This document shows positions 38,388-48,324 of a stretch of 64,000 bases of DNA, piece by piece. The stretch lies in NCBI RefSeq assembly GCF_001424165.1, contig NZ_LMOJ01000024.1, forward strand, positions 55,025-119,024, given 5' to 3'. This stretch comes from Massilia sp. Leaf139 (GTDB lineage: Bacteria > Pseudomonadota > Gammaproteobacteria > Burkholderiales > Burkholderiaceae_D). The notes beneath the pieces were generated by a model that did not search any database, was not told the DNA's origin, and worked only from the letters and a program-made list of their open reading frames with translations. The translations under genes were made by a program, and so were the position numbers. Every line of letters begins with the position of its first letter. Within the stretch, counting starts at the first letter, position 1.

Positions 38388-39148
38388 CAATGAGCGTCAG
38401 CTTGTTTCCCGTGTTCCTGGTAGGGCTGCTTGGCAGCGTCCACTGCGCCGGCATGTGCGGCGGTATTGTCGGCGCCCTGTCGCTCGCGCCGCGGCGCGCC
38501 CGCGGCAACGGCGTCGTCATGACGCTGCGCACCGTTGCGGTGGCGCCGGACGGCGTCCAGGCGGTGGCCTACAATGCCGGGCGCATCGCCAGCTACATGG
38601 TCGCCGGCTTTCTCGCGGGTGGGCTGGCCCAGGGGGCCGCGAACCTGACCGTGATGCCTGCGTTACAGCAATACGCTTATGTCGCGGCCAACCTGCTGCT
38701 GGTGGCCTTCGGCCTGCACCTGATGGGAGTCTGGGCCGGCATCGCCCAGCTCGAACGCGGCGGGCAGCTGGTGTGGCGGCATGTGCGTCCGCTGTTGGCC
38801 CGCATTGGCCCGCCGGACACACCGGGCCGGATGTTTGCAGCCGGCGCGCTGTGGGGCTGGCTGCCATGCGCGATGGTCTACAGCGTGCTGGTGGCGGCGA
38901 TGCTGAGCGGCTCGCCCGGCTCCGGTGCGTTGGTGATGCTGGCTTTCGGACTTGGCACACTGCCGATGATGCTGACGCTCGGCCTGGCCGGGGTGCGCCT
39001 GCGCAGCTGGCTGCGCCTGCGCGTTGTGCGCGTGGCCTGCGGTGCGACCGTGCTCGCCTTTGGCCTGCTCGGCATGGTGCGCTCGGCGAGCGGATTGCCG
39101 AGCAGCTGGCTGCAGGTGCTCTGCATGACGCCGGGCTTGACCCCATGA
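38384..39148 (+). CDS. TauE/SafE (UreH-like) membrane protein linked to cbb3 oxidase
   Basis: A 254-aa inner-membrane protein with about six helices. The first helix has the family motif GSVHCAGMCGG with a Cys-Gly-Met-Cys-type metal site; FAAGALWGWLPCAMVYS in the middle is also typical. Such proteins sit beside the copper ATPase CcoI in many betaproteobacteria and may aid copper delivery or sulfite/metal transport; exact role unknown. Overlaps hemN and ccoI by 4 bases on each side. A second in-frame ATG lies six bases after the first. Confidence 0.8.
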   Translation: MTMSVSLFPVFLVGLLGSVHCAGMCGGIVGALSLAPRRARGNGVVMTLRTVAVAPDGVQAVAYNAGRIASYMVAGFLAGGLAQGAANLTVMPALQQYAYVAANLLLVAFGLHLMGVWAGIAQLERGGQLVWRHVRPLLARIGPPDTPGRMFAAGALWGWLPCAMVYSVLVAAMLSGSPGSGALVMLAFGLGTLPMMLTLGLAGVRLRSWLRLRVVRVACGATVLAFGLLGMVRSASGLPSSWLQVLCMTPGLTP

Positions 39149-41535
39149 GGGATGACGCCAGCGCGGCAGCAACCTGTTTCCACTGCGGGCTGGCGCTCGC
39201 AGGCCAGCGCTGGCCGGCGCTCGTTGACGGCATCGAACGCCCGATGTGCTGTCCTGGCTGCGCTGCTGCGGCCGAGGTGATCGTCGATGCCGGCTGTGCG
39301 GACTATTACGCCACCCGAACCGGTTATGGAGCCACTGTCCCGGACGGCGATGCGCCGGAGCTCGACTTGTTCGACGCGAGCGACAATGCCGGCGAAGGCA
39401 GTTTCACGATTGAAGGCATGCGCTGCGCGGCGTGCGTGTGGCTGATCGAGCGCCGTCTCCAGGCGGTGCCGGGCGTGTCCGAAGCGACGCTCAACGTCAG
39501 CAGCGAGCGCCTTCGGGTGCGCTGGGATCCCGCCCGCTGCAAGGTCAGCGCTATCCTGCGCGCGCTGCGCGCGATCGGCTACACGGCCTATCCGTATGAC
39601 GCGCAGCGCCACGGCGAGCAGCTGGAACGGGCTCGCCGCAAGCTGTTTCGCCAGCTCTTCATTGCCGGCCTGGCGATGATGCAGGTCATGATGTACGCCG
39701 TCCCGGTGTACATGGCGACCGACGGCACGATGGACGCCGACATGACGGCGCTGATGGGCTGGGCTTCGTTGCTGCTGACGCTGCCTGCAGTACTGTATTC
39801 GGCTCAGCCCTTTTTCCTTGGCGCCTGGCGCGACCTGCGCCGCGGCGTGCCGGGCATGGACGTGCCGGTCGCGCTGGGAATCGGCGCCGCGTTTGCCGGC
39901 AGCGTTGCCGCCCTGGTGCGTGGGCAAGGCGAGGTCTACTTCGATTCGGTAACCATGTTCGTCTTCCTGCTGCTGGCGAGCCGCTACCTGGAACTGACGG
40001 CGCGCCGGCGCGCGGCCGGCGCCCTGGAGTCGCTGCAGGCGGGCCTGCCGGCGTCCGCGCAACGCATGGGCGCCTATCCGACGACCCGCACGAGCGAGCT
40101 GGTGGCCGCCGCCACGCTGCAGCCGGGCGACGTGGTGCTGGTGGCGCCCGGGCAGGCGGTGCCTGCGGACGGCGTGATTGTCGAAGGCGACACCGAGGCC
40201 GACCTGGCGCTGCTCACCGGCGAGAGCCGCACACGGCGCATGGGGCCGGGCGACAGCCTGCCCGGCGGCGCGGTCAACGTGGCCCAGGCAATCGTGCTGC
40301 GGGTCGGCGCGGCCGCGCGCGACAGTACGCTGGCGATGCTGGTACGCCTGGTCGAACGCGCAGGCCAGGGCAAGCCGCAGATCGCCCTGTGGGCCGACCG
40401 CGTCGCCGCCTGGTCAGTAGCCGCGCTGCTGGTCTTGACCGTGCTGGTCTTCATGGCCTGGCAGGCCATCGACCCGGCGCGTGCCTGGCCGGCGGCGATC
40501 GCCGTGCTGGTCGTGACCTGCCCATGCGCGCTGTCCCTGGCCACCCCGACGGCGCTGGCGGCCGCCACCGACAGCCTGCTGCGGCGCGGCGTGCTGGCGC
40601 TCAGCGCGCACACGCTCGAGACCTTCGAGCGCGCTACCCACGTCGTGTTCGACAAGACCGGCACCCTGACCCTTGGCCGGCCGCGGGTGCGCGCCACGCA
40701 GGTGTTCGGGCCGGCGGCTGCGCACGCCGCGTTGGCGACCGCGGCGGCGCTGGAAGAGGGCAGCGCCCATCCGCTGGCGCAGGCGATCCGCGCGGCCGCG
40801 CCGGCAGGCCGGCACACGCCAGCGCGCGAGCTGCATTACACGGTCGGGCAAGGCATCGAAGGGGAGGTCGGCGGACAGCGCTACCGGCTCGGCAGCGCCG
40901 CCTTCGTGGCGGTACTGGCCGGCCGCGCGCCGCCCGCGGTGGACGGCGCCCAGGGCAGCGCCGTCTGGCTCGGGCAGGGCGGCAGCTGGCTCGCACGTTT
41001 CGACATCGCGGACGACTTGCGTCCGGAAGCGCAAGACGTGGTGCGATGCTTCGAGGCGGCCGGCAAGACCGTGGTTCTCCTGAGCGGGGACGAGACCGGC
41101 GCCGTCGCCGCGGTCGCCGCCCGGCTCGGCATCCGGCAAGCCGCCGGCGCCCGGCTGCCCGAACAAAAACTCGATTACGTACGGCGCCTGCAGGAAGGCG
41201 GAGCGGTAGTGGCGATGGTCGGTGACGGCATCAACGACGCCGCCGTGCTGCGCGGCGCCGACGTCTCGTTTGCCATGGGCAGCGGCGCGGCGCTGGCGCA
41301 GCTGCATGCCGACGCCGTCCTGCTGGGGGACAGCCTGGCGCCGCTGCTGGATGCCGCTCACACCGCGCGCCGCAGCCTGCGCATCATCCGCCAGAACCTG
41401 GCCTGGGCCAGCGCCTACAACCTGCTTGCGATTCCCGCCGCGGCCACCGGCCTGCTCAACCCCTGGCTGGCGAGCATCGGCATGGCGGCCAGTTCGGCCA
41501 TCGTCGTGCTCAATGCACTGCGCCTGAGGAACTAG
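39145..41535 (+). CDS. ccoI: Copper-exporting P1B-type ATPase CcoI/FixI for cbb3 oxidase assembly
   Basis: A 796-aa heavy-metal ATPase that supplies copper to the cbb3 oxidase. Order: Cys-rich N-terminus ([18 protein letters not shown]), heavy-metal-associated motif GMRCAACVW, eight helices with the CPC motif ([11 protein letters not shown]), phosphorylation site DKTGTLT, and hinge GDGINDA. The N-terminal metal-binding layout matches CcoI/CtpA2, not the CopA detoxification pump. Overlaps neighbours on both sides; ccoS follows after two bases. Confidence 0.93.
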   Translation: MRDDASAAATCFHCGLALAGQRWPALVDGIERPMCCPGCAAAAEVIVDAGCADYYATRTGYGATVPDGDAPELDLFDASDNAGEGSFTIEGMRCAACVWLIERRLQAVPGVSEATLNVSSERLRVRWDPARCKVSAILRALRAIGYTAYPYDAQRHGEQLERARRKLFRQLFIAGLAMMQVMMYAVPVYMATDGTMDADMTALMGWASLLLTLPAVLYSAQPFFLGAWRDLRRGVPGMDVPVALGIGAAFAGSVAALVRGQGEVYFDSVTMFVFLLLASRYLELTARRRAAGALESLQAGLPASAQRMGAYPTTRTSELVAAATLQPGDVVLVAPGQAVPADGVIVEGDTEADLALLTGESRTRRMGPGDSLPGGAVNVAQAIVLRVGAAARDSTLAMLVRLVERAGQGKPQIALWADRVAAWSVAALLVLTVLVFMAWQAIDPARAWPAAIAVLVVTCPCALSLATPTALAAATDSLLRRGVLALSAHTLETFERATHVVFDKTGTLTLGRPRVRATQVFGPAAAHAALATAAALEEGSAHPLAQAIRAAAPAGRHTPARELHYTVGQGIEGEVGGQRYRLGSAAFVAVLAGRAPPAVDGAQGSAVWLGQGGSWLARFDIADDLRPEAQDVVRCFEAAGKTVVLLSGDETGAVAAVAARLGIRQAAGARLPEQKLDYVRRLQEGGAVVAMVGDGINDAAVLRGADVSFAMGSGAALAQLHADAVLLGDSLAPLLDAAHTARRSLRIIRQNLAWASAYNLLAIPAAATGLLNPWLASIGMAASSAIVVLNALRLRN

Positions 41536-41537
41536 GC

Positions 41538-41690
41538 ATGGAAGCGTTGTATCTCCTGATTCCGCTGAGCCTGGTGCTGGTCGCGCTGGCGATCTGGATC
41601 TTCTTTGGCGCTGCCGACAGCGGGCAGTTCGAGGATCTGGAAGGGCCCGGGCTGCGCGTCCTGCGCGACGACGACAGCGCCGGCAACTGA
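41538..41690 (+). CDS. ccoS: cbb3-type cytochrome oxidase assembly protein CcoS
   Basis: A 50-aa single-helix protein ([20 protein letters not shown]) ending in an acidic tail ([18 protein letters not shown]) that is characteristic of CcoS. Needed for cofactor insertion into CcoN. It starts two bases after the ccoI stop. Confidence 0.93.
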   Translation: MEALYLLIPLSLVLVALAIWIFFGAADSGQFEDLEGPGLRVLRDDDSAGN

Positions 41691-41768
41691 ATTGCTTCGC
41701 CTCGCGGCAGGATCCAAGCAGGGCCGCGCGCCGCGTGTGCAGGCCATCTTCTCGCGTTACTGAACATT

Positions 41769-41782
41769 TTGATTCACATCAA
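41769..41782 (+). promoter_or_regulatory. FNR/ANR box upstream of ccoN
   Basis: TTGAT-TCAC-ATCAA is a perfect match to the FNR consensus. It lies 66 bases before the ccoN GTG start, within the 158-bp gap after ccoS. It strongly suggests Fnr activation of the cbb3 oxidase operon at low oxygen. Confidence 0.9.
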
Positions 41783-41848
41783 GGATTTTTGAAGTCCAGA
41801 AAATTACTCTCCTGCTGTCAACGAAGGGAACCCCGTCAGGAGAGCATT

Positions 41849-43324
41849 GTGGAAAGCAGTCTGAACTATAACTACAAGGTGGTGCGCCAGTTCGCCGTCG
41901 CCACCGTCGTCTGGGGCGTGATCGGCATGGCGGCCGGCGTCTTTATTGCGGCCCAGCTGGCCTGGCCCGCGCTCAATTTCGACGTCCCCTGGCTGTCCTA
42001 CGGGCGCCTGCGTCCGCTGCACACCAACGCAGTCATTTTCGCCTTCGGCATTTGCGGCCTGTTCGCCACCTCCTACTACGTGGTGCAGCGTACCTGCCAG
42101 GTCAGGCTGTTCTCCGACAGGTTGGCCGCGTTTACCTTCTGGGGCTGGCAGGCGGTGCTGGTGGCGGCCGCGATCACGCTGCCGATGGGTTTTACGCGCG
42201 GCAAGGAATACGCCGAGCTCGAATGGCCGATCGCAATCCTGATCACTGTCGTCTGGCTTGCCTACGCGGTGGTTTTCTTTGGCACCATCGTCAAGCGCAA
42301 GGTGCAGCACATTTATGTCGCCAACTGGTTCTTCGGCGCCTACATTATCGCCGTGGCCGTGCTGCACGTGGTGAACGGCGCGGTGATTCCCGTCTCCGCC
42401 TTCAAATCCTACCCCGTGTATGCGGGCGTGCAGGACGCCATGATCCAGTGGTGGTATGGGCATAACGCGGTCGGTTTCATCCTGACCGCCGGCTACCTGG
42501 GCATGGTGTACTACTTCATCCCCAAGCAGGCCGAGCGCCCGGTGTACTCGTACCGCCTGTCGATCGTGCACTTCTGGGCTTTGATCTTCACGTACATGTG
42601 GGCAGGTCCCCACCACCTGCACTACACCGCGCTTCCCGACTGGACCCAGTCGCTGGGCATGGTGTTTTCGCTGATCCTGCTGGCGCCGTCCTGGGGCGGC
42701 ATGATCAATGGTGTGATGACGCTGTCGGGCGCCTGGCACAAGCTGCGCTCGGATCCGATCCTGAAGTTCCTGATCGTCTCGCTGTCGTTCTACGGCATGG
42801 CCACCTTCGAGGGGCCGATGATGTCGATCAAGACCATCAATTCGCTGTCGCACTACACCGACTGGACCGTCGCCCATGTGCATGCCGGCGCCCTGGGCTG
42901 GGTCGGCTTCATCACGATGGGATCGATCTACTACCTGATCCCTCGCCTCGCGGGCAAAAAGCAGATGGCCAGCCTGGCGCTGGTCGAGACGCATTTCTGG
43001 GTCGCCACCATCGGCATTGTCCTCTACATCGCTTCCATGTGGATCGCCGGCGTCATGCAGGGCCTGATGTGGCGCGCGGTCAATGCCGACGGCACGCTGA
43101 CCTACACCTTCGCCGAGAGCGTGAAAGCGACCTATCCCTATTACGTGATCCGCTTCACGGGCGGCCTGCTCTACCTGTCCGGCATGGCGCTGATGGCCTT
43201 CAACACCTGGAAGACGCTGGCCGGTACGGTGACAGTGGATCCACGGATCGCGCCGCCACGCCAGCCGCACGGCGCCCAGACCGGCGCCGACGCGGCCGGA
43301 ACCCCTGTGCCGACCCACGCCTGA
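41849..43324 (+). CDS. ccoN: cbb3-type cytochrome c oxidase subunit I CcoN
   Basis: A 491-aa catalytic subunit with about 12 helices holding haem b, haem b3 and CuB. Histidine ligands are visible in [41 protein letters not shown] and [14 protein letters not shown]. The start is GTG at 41849, supported by AGGAG six bases upstream; upstream in-frame ATG codons belong to the untranslated leader with the FNR box. First gene of ccoNOQP. Confidence 0.95.
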   Translation: MESSLNYNYKVVRQFAVATVVWGVIGMAAGVFIAAQLAWPALNFDVPWLSYGRLRPLHTNAVIFAFGICGLFATSYYVVQRTCQVRLFSDRLAAFTFWGWQAVLVAAAITLPMGFTRGKEYAELEWPIAILITVVWLAYAVVFFGTIVKRKVQHIYVANWFFGAYIIAVAVLHVVNGAVIPVSAFKSYPVYAGVQDAMIQWWYGHNAVGFILTAGYLGMVYYFIPKQAERPVYSYRLSIVHFWALIFTYMWAGPHHLHYTALPDWTQSLGMVFSLILLAPSWGGMINGVMTLSGAWHKLRSDPILKFLIVSLSFYGMATFEGPMMSIKTINSLSHYTDWTVAHVHAGALGWVGFITMGSIYYLIPRLAGKKQMASLALVETHFWVATIGIVLYIASMWIAGVMQGLMWRAVNADGTLTYTFAESVKATYPYYVIRFTGGLLYLSGMALMAFNTWKTLAGTVTVDPRIAPPRQPHGAQTGADAAGTPVPTHA

Positions 43325-43342
43325 TATCGAAAGAACGCGCAA

Positions 43343-43960
43343 ATGAAAAACTTTACCCATGAATGGATCGAGAAGAACCCCTGGCTGCTGATCGGCCTGG
43401 TGCTGCTGGTGATCTCCATCGGCGGCCTGGTCGAGATCGTGCCGCTGTTCTTCCAGAAGTCCACGACTGAACCGGTGGCGGGCCTGAAACCGTATTCTCC
43501 ACTGCGCCTGGCCGGGCGCGACATCTACATCCGCGAGGGCTGCTACAACTGCCACTCGCAGATGATCCGGCCCCTGCGCGCCGAGACCGAGCGTTACGGC
43601 CACTATTCCGTTGCCGGCGAATTCGTCTACGACCACCCCTTCCAGTGGGGCAGCAAGCGCACCGGGCCCGACCTGGCACGTGTTGGCGGGCGCTACAGCG
43701 ACGAATGGCATCGCACCCACCTCGACAACCCGCGCGACCTCGTACCCGAATCGAACATGCCCGGCTATCCATGGCTCGCCACGACCCGGCTCAATCCGGC
43801 CACGATCGTGCCGAAAATGCGCGCCATGCAAATGCTCGCCGTTCCCTACAGCGAGGATGAGGTGAAGAACGCGCCGGCCGAACTCGCAGGCAAGACCGAG
43901 CAGGACGCGCTCGTCGCCTACCTGCAGGGCCTCGGCACCCAGATCAAGACAAGGAACTGA
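43343..43960 (+). CDS. ccoO: cbb3-type cytochrome c oxidase subunit II CcoO
   Basis: A 205-aa membrane-anchored monohaem cytochrome c. An N-terminal helix is followed by the haem site CYNCH ([23 protein letters not shown]) and Met ligand region ([10 protein letters not shown]). It passes electrons from CcoP to CcoN. Spacing of 18 bases after ccoN. Confidence 0.96.
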   Translation: MKNFTHEWIEKNPWLLIGLVLLVISIGGLVEIVPLFFQKSTTEPVAGLKPYSPLRLAGRDIYIREGCYNCHSQMIRPLRAETERYGHYSVAGEFVYDHPFQWGSKRTGPDLARVGGRYSDEWHRTHLDNPRDLVPESNMPGYPWLATTRLNPATIVPKMRAMQMLAVPYSEDEVKNAPAELAGKTEQDALVAYLQGLGTQIKTRN

Positions 43961-43961
43961 C

Positions 43962-44126
43962 ATGTCCATCGACACTATTTTCGACCGCGCCAGCAGCGTG
44001 ATCACCGTGCTTTCGTTTGCCTGCTTCATGGGCATCCTGCTCTGGACCTTCCTGTTGCGCCGCAGCGCCGACTTCGACAGCGCCGCCGCGCTGCCTTTCG
44101 CCGACGAGGAGTCGGATCATGGCTGA
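43962..44126 (+). CDS. ccoQ: cbb3-type cytochrome oxidase subunit CcoQ
   Basis: A 54-aa single-helix protein (VITVLSFACFMGILLWTFL) with a short polar tail, located between ccoO and ccoP as in most cco operons. It stabilises the complex. It overlaps ccoP by eight bases in another frame. Confidence 0.9.
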   Translation: MSIDTIFDRASSVITVLSFACFMGILLWTFLLRRSADFDSAAALPFADEESDHG

Positions 44127-45087
44127 CTTCACGAGCGGCTTCTGGGACTGGTACATCGTCCTCCTCACGCTGCTTTCCATCGCCGGGTGCGGCATCCTGT
44201 TGTGGTCCCAGTCAGTGCACCGGGTCAGGCTCGACGCCGATGGCCAGCCGCAGAAAACCACGGGCCACGTGTGGGACGACGATCTGACCGAACTCAATAC
44301 GCCGATGCCGCGCTGGTGGATGTGGCTGTTTTACCTGACCATCGTGTTCGCCGTCGCTTACCTGGTTCTGTACCCGGGGCTGGGCAGTCACGTGGGCAGG
44401 CTCGGATGGGATTCGGCGGGCGAATACAAGGCCGAGCTGAAGAAGGCCGATCAGGATTTCGGACCCGTATTCGCGCGCTATGCCGGCCAGGACATCAGGG
44501 CGGTGGCGTCCGACCCGCAGGCGCGCGCGATCGGCGAGCGCATGTTCATGAACTACTGCGCCCAGTGCCACGGCTCGGATGCGCGCGGCAACAAGGGCTA
44601 CCCCGACCTGACCGACAAGGACTGGCTGCACGGGGGCGAGCCGGCCACCATCAAGGCCAGCATCATGGCCGGGCGCATCGGCATGATGCCGCCCATGGGC
44701 GCGGCGCTCGGTTCCGACAAGGACGTGGAAGCGGTCGCGCATTACGTGCTCAACCTGTCCGGCCTGACCGCCGACCCGATCAAGGTCGTGTTCGGCAAAC
44801 CCAAGTATGCAGCCTGTATGGCCTGCCATGGCGCCACAGGTACCGGCAACCAGGCGCTCGGCGCGCCCAACCTGGCCGACAAGACCTGGCTCTACGGCGG
44901 TAGCGCGGAGACCGTGATGGAGACGATCCGCAAAGGCAGAACCAACACCATGCCGGCCTTCGGCGAGTTCCTGGGCGAGGCCAAGGTGCACGTGCTAGCC
45001 GCCTACGTCTGGAGCCTGTCGAATCCGGCGGCCGGCGAGCCGGCGGCCGGCGCTCCGGTCGACAAGCACAAGGTCGCTGCAAAATGA
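44119..45087 (+). CDS. ccoP: cbb3-type cytochrome c oxidase subunit III CcoP
   Basis: A 322-aa dihaem cytochrome c. Two N-terminal helices (YIVLLTLLSIAGCGILLW and WMWLFYLTIVFAVAYLVL) flank the N-terminal FixP segment (HVWDDDLTELNTPMPRWW). Two haem sites follow: CAQCH and CMACH. The end carries a short Pro/Ala repeat (AAGEPAAGAP). Overlaps ccoQ by eight and ccoG by four bases. Confidence 0.95.
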   Translation: MADFTSGFWDWYIVLLTLLSIAGCGILLWSQSVHRVRLDADGQPQKTTGHVWDDDLTELNTPMPRWWMWLFYLTIVFAVAYLVLYPGLGSHVGRLGWDSAGEYKAELKKADQDFGPVFARYAGQDIRAVASDPQARAIGERMFMNYCAQCHGSDARGNKGYPDLTDKDWLHGGEPATIKASIMAGRIGMMPPMGAALGSDKDVEAVAHYVLNLSGLTADPIKVVFGKPKYAACMACHGATGTGNQALGAPNLADKTWLYGGSAETVMETIRKGRTNTMPAFGEFLGEAKVHVLAAYVWSLSNPAAGEPAAGAPVDKHKVAAK

Positions 45088-46469
45088 ACGCGCCCAAGGA
45101 AGCGGTCATCAGGATGTACGCCGCGCGCGAGGAAATCTACCCGCGCGAGGCAAAAGGCCGCTATGCGACGCTGCGCTGGGCCTGCGTCTGGCTGACCCAG
45201 CTGCTGTTCTACGGGCTGCCGTGGATCGGCTATAACGACCGCCAGGCGGTGCTGTTCGACCTCGGCGCGCGCAAGTTCCACCTGTTCGGCCTCGTGCTGT
45301 GGCCCCAGGACTTCATCTATCTCGCGGCCCTGTTGATCGTCTGCGCCTACGGGCTGTTCCTTGTCACGACGGTGGCCGGGCGCGTCTGGTGCGGCTTCGC
45401 CTGCCCGCAGACGGTGTACACCGAGCTTTTCCTCTGGATCGAACGCAGGGTCGAGGGCGCGCGCAGCGCCCGCGTCCGGCTCGACCGCCAGAAATGGAAC
45501 CTCGAGAAAATCGCGAAGAAAACGGCGAAGCACGCCGCCTGGCTGCTGGTGGCGCTGTGGACCGGATTGACCTTTGTCGGCTACTTCACCCCGGTGCGCT
45601 TCCTCATGGGCGAAATCCTTGCCTGGAACCTCGGCTCCTGGGAAGTATTCTGGGTGCTGTTCTATGGCTTTGCCACGTACGGCAATGCCGGCTGGCTGCG
45701 CGAACAGGTCTGCAAATACATGTGCCCGTATGCGCGCTTCCAGAGTGCCATGTTCGACAAGGACACCCTGATCGTGACCTATGACGGTGGCCGCGGCGAG
45801 CCGCGCGCGGCGCACGGCCAGGCCGGCCGGGCGCGCTCGGGCGACTGCATCGACTGCAGCTTGTGCGTGCAGGTCTGCCCGACCGGCATCGATATCCGGC
45901 GCGGCCTGCAGTACGAATGCATCGGCTGCGCCGCCTGCCTCGACGCCTGCAACGGGGTGATGGAAAAAATCGGCAAGCCGGCCGGCCTGATTCGCTACGC
46001 CACCGAAAACGCGCTGGCGCAGGGATGGAGCACGGCGCAGGTGCGGCGACGTCTGCTGCGCCCGCGCGTGCTGGCTTACACGGCGGTGCTGGCGCTTCTG
46101 CTGGCGGCGATGACGGCTTCGCTGGCGCTGCGCGTCCCGCTCAAGGTCGACGTGATCCGCGACCGCGGCTCGATGGGCCGGGAAGTTGGGGAGGGCTGGA
46201 TCGAGAATGTTTACCGCCTGCAGCTGATGAACACCAGCGAAGCGCCGCGCCGGCTGCGCCTGCAGGTCGAAGGCCTGCCCGGAGTCGTGATCGTGGACGA
46301 GACGGTCGTCGCTCTGGACGGTGCCAGCACGCGCGCGCTGCCGGTGCGGGTGCGTATTCCGCCGGGGGCAGGCAAGCCCGGATCGAACCAGATCGACTTT
46401 ACGATTACCGCACTGGACGACGCAGCAGTCGCCGTGAGCGAAGAGGCGGCTTTCATCGTGCCGCGTTAG
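45084..46469 (+). CDS. ccoG: cbb3 oxidase accessory protein CcoG (RdxA/FixG ferredoxin)
   Basis: A 461-aa inner-membrane copper(II)-reducing ferredoxin-like protein for oxidase assembly. Four to five helices, a CGFACPQTVYTE motif, then the two [4Fe-4S] motifs (CIDCSLCVQVCPTGIDI and CIGCAACLDACN). A periplasmic Ig-like domain follows (ENVYRLQLMNTSEAPRRLRL). It overlaps ccoP by four bases. Confidence 0.94.
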   Translation: MNAPKEAVIRMYAAREEIYPREAKGRYATLRWACVWLTQLLFYGLPWIGYNDRQAVLFDLGARKFHLFGLVLWPQDFIYLAALLIVCAYGLFLVTTVAGRVWCGFACPQTVYTELFLWIERRVEGARSARVRLDRQKWNLEKIAKKTAKHAAWLLVALWTGLTFVGYFTPVRFLMGEILAWNLGSWEVFWVLFYGFATYGNAGWLREQVCKYMCPYARFQSAMFDKDTLIVTYDGGRGEPRAAHGQAGRARSGDCIDCSLCVQVCPTGIDIRRGLQYECIGCAACLDACNGVMEKIGKPAGLIRYATENALAQGWSTAQVRRRLLRPRVLAYTAVLALLLAAMTASLALRVPLKVDVIRDRGSMGREVGEGWIENVYRLQLMNTSEAPRRLRLQVEGLPGVVIVDETVVALDGASTRALPVRVRIPPGAGKPGSNQIDFTITALDDAAVAVSEEAAFIVPR

Positions 46470-46478
46470 GAACCACAC

Positions 46479-47009
46479 ATGCCAACGCTTCCACCCGTAT
46501 TTCCGCAACCCGTCGTGCCCCCATGGTACCGCCATCGCTGGCCGTGGTTCATCATGCTCGGTCCTGCCGCCGTCATCCTGGCAACCGCAGTTACAGTCGG
46601 GCTTGCGATCAGGCAGCCGGATGCAGTCGTCGTGGACGATTACTACAAGCGTGGCAAGGCGATCAATCAGGATCTGCGGCGCGACCGCGCGGCAACGGCC
46701 TTGAACCTGGCCTTCACGGCGCGCCATGACGCGAAGGCCGGCGTGCTCGAAGGCCGGCTCGAGAGCTTCGGCCGCCCGATGCGCGCGCCCTTCCGGATCT
46801 TGCTCGCGCATCCGACGCTGCCGCGGAAAGACCTGATGCTCGACGCGCGGCCAGACGCGCACGGCGTCGCCGCGATCCGGCTGCCAGCCCTGGAGATGAC
46901 GCATTGGCGCGTCGTCGTCGAGGACGAAGGCCGCGCGTGGCGTCTGGCACGCGCCTGGAGCCCGGCATCGACGGATAAGCTGGAGATCGTGGCCGATCCG
47001 GAACCGTGA
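46479..47009 (+). CDS. ccoH: cbb3 oxidase assembly protein CcoH (FixH family)
   Basis: A 176-aa protein with one N-terminal helix (WPWFIMLGPAAVILATAVTVGLAIR) and a periplasmic domain of the FixH family, including DDYYKRGKAINQDLRRD. Works with CcoI and CcoG in assembling the oxidase. Starts nine bases after ccoG and ends the operon, convergent with fnr. Confidence 0.9.
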   Translation: MPTLPPVFPQPVVPPWYRHRWPWFIMLGPAAVILATAVTVGLAIRQPDAVVVDDYYKRGKAINQDLRRDRAATALNLAFTARHDAKAGVLEGRLESFGRPMRAPFRILLAHPTLPRKDLMLDARPDAHGVAAIRLPALEMTHWRVVVEDEGRAWRLARAWSPASTDKLEIVADPEP

Positions 47010-47080
47010 CTGCCGGGCGCAGCAACTGTCGATACGAGCCAGCTGCTACCGCAAAATGCATGAAGAGTGCGGCCCGGGGC

Positions 47081-47848
47081 TCAGGCCATCGGGCTGCATT
47101 GCTCGGTGCCGGCAGCCATCGCCTTCAGCCTCGCCGGCTCGAGCAAGCGCACTTCGCGCTTATCCACTTCGATCCAGCCCTGCTTCTTGAAACGCGACAA
47201 CAGCCTGCTGACGCTCTCGATGGTCAGTCCAAGGTAGTTCCCGATGTCCTCCCGCGACATGCGCAAGCCGAAATCGGTCGACGAATAGCCGCGCGCGGCA
47301 TATCGCGCGGACAGGTTCACCAGGAAGACGGCAAAGCGCTGCTCTGCCCGCATGTTGCCCAGCAGGAGCATCACGTTTTGTTCGCGCGTAATCTCCTGGC
47401 TCATGATGCGGTGGAAGTGGCGCAGCAACGCGGGCACCTCGCCGAACAATTCTTCCAGGCGCGCGAACGGGATCTCGCACACTTCGCTGTCTTCGAGCGC
47501 GACGGCGTCGCACTGGTAGCGGTCGCCGCTGATAGCATCCATGCCGAGCAGTTCGCCGGCCATCTGAAAGCCCGTGATCTGTTGTGCGCCCAAGGCATTG
47601 ACCTGATAGGTCTTGAAGTGACCGAAACGCACCGCGTACAGGCTGCGAAATGGCTCGCCCATGGCATACAGACGTTCGTCGCGTACGAGCCGCCGGCGCC
47701 GGCCGATGATCTGGTCGAGCCGGTTGATGTCGATTTCGTCGAGCCCCATCGGCAGGCACAGCTGGTGCATGCTGCACGCGCTGCAGCTCGCCTTGATCTG
47801 GCCAAGGCTAATTGGTGCCGTGGTCGGGAATGGGATACCTTGGCTCAT
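47081..47848 (-). CDS. fnr: Oxygen-sensing Crp/Fnr-family regulator Fnr
   Basis: A 255-aa transcription factor. The [4Fe-4S] ligands are C22, C25 and C31 (CSACSMHQLC) plus C124 (VCEIPF), a full FNR set. The cyclic-nucleotide-like beta-barrel is followed by a HTH recognition helix with the FNR residues E-x2-SR (TIESVSRLLSRF). It is convergent with ccoH and the likely activator at the boxes before hemN and ccoN. No FNR box was found at its own promoter. Confidence 0.95.
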   Translation of the reverse strand: MSQGIPFPTTAPISLGQIKASCSACSMHQLCLPMGLDEIDINRLDQIIGRRRRLVRDERLYAMGEPFRSLYAVRFGHFKTYQVNALGAQQITGFQMAGELLGMDAISGDRYQCDAVALEDSEVCEIPFARLEELFGEVPALLRHFHRIMSQEITREQNVMLLLGNMRAEQRFAVFLVNLSARYAARGYSSTDFGLRMSREDIGNYLGLTIESVSRLLSRFKKQGWIEVDKREVRLLEPARLKAMAAGTEQCSPMA

Positions 47849-47927
47849 CTGGGTGCCTAAAACGGGTGTGTGAAGATTATAGACCGGTCAACGGGCGCAT
47901 ATGACGTTTTTCGGGAGTAACCTATGC

Positions 47928-48324
47928 TGAATCGCCCCGGGTTGAGTACAGGCTTCAGTGTTCGAGGACATGGTGTCATGAAAAAACAACCCAAGTACTC
48001 CCCCGAAGTCATCGAGCGCCCTATGCGCATGGATCAAGTACCGCGCGCGTCTGCCAGAAGCCGGCATCGAATTGTCTGTGGGCGGTCAGGTTGACAGTGA
48101 CGATAAGGCCTTGGCCGAGACGATCAACGGGTCCTGCCAGGCCGAACCAATCCATTCGACGGCCATACTCGAATGGATTCCTGGTTCAATCCCCGCCGGC
48201 TGCTTGAGCCGCTCGGCCCCATACCGCCGGCCGAAGCTGAGGCAAACTACGACAGGCAGTCGAGCAATCAGGCTATCCTGGCCTGACTCACACTAACCGG
48301 CTTCCAGGAAGCTGGGGCGATCCA
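47928..48324 (+). mobile_element. Internally deleted IS3-family element (IS51-like), remnant
   Basis: About 397 bp bounded by imperfect inverted repeats: TGAATCGCCCCGGG at the left end and, as reverse complement, TGGATCGCCCCAGC at the right. Inside are the first ~18 codons of OrfA (ATG 47978: MKKQPKYSPEVIERPMRM) joined at about 48033 to the last ~80 codons of OrfB. The OrfB part reads LPEAGIELSVG, ALAETING, then after a frameshift WFNPRRLLEPLGPIPPAEAE and a stop at 48284. The transposase cannot be made, so the unit is a dead or MITE-like copy. Confidence 0.85.
47978..48286 (+). pseudogene. IS3-family transposase OrfA/OrfB fusion remnant
   Basis: OrfA N-terminal codons 47978-~48032, then OrfB from ~48033 with the integrase-core end: ALAETING in one frame and WFNPRRLLEPLG in another, needing at least one frameshift between ~48160 and 48175. 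The DDE residues except the final Glu region are deleted. Confidence 0.8.

Noticed and set aside
41735..41848. Longer CcoN with a 38-aa N-terminal extension from the upstream in-frame start
   Set aside because: The extension spans the FNR box and leader and is not like any CcoN; the GTG at 41849 has a good AGGAG site.
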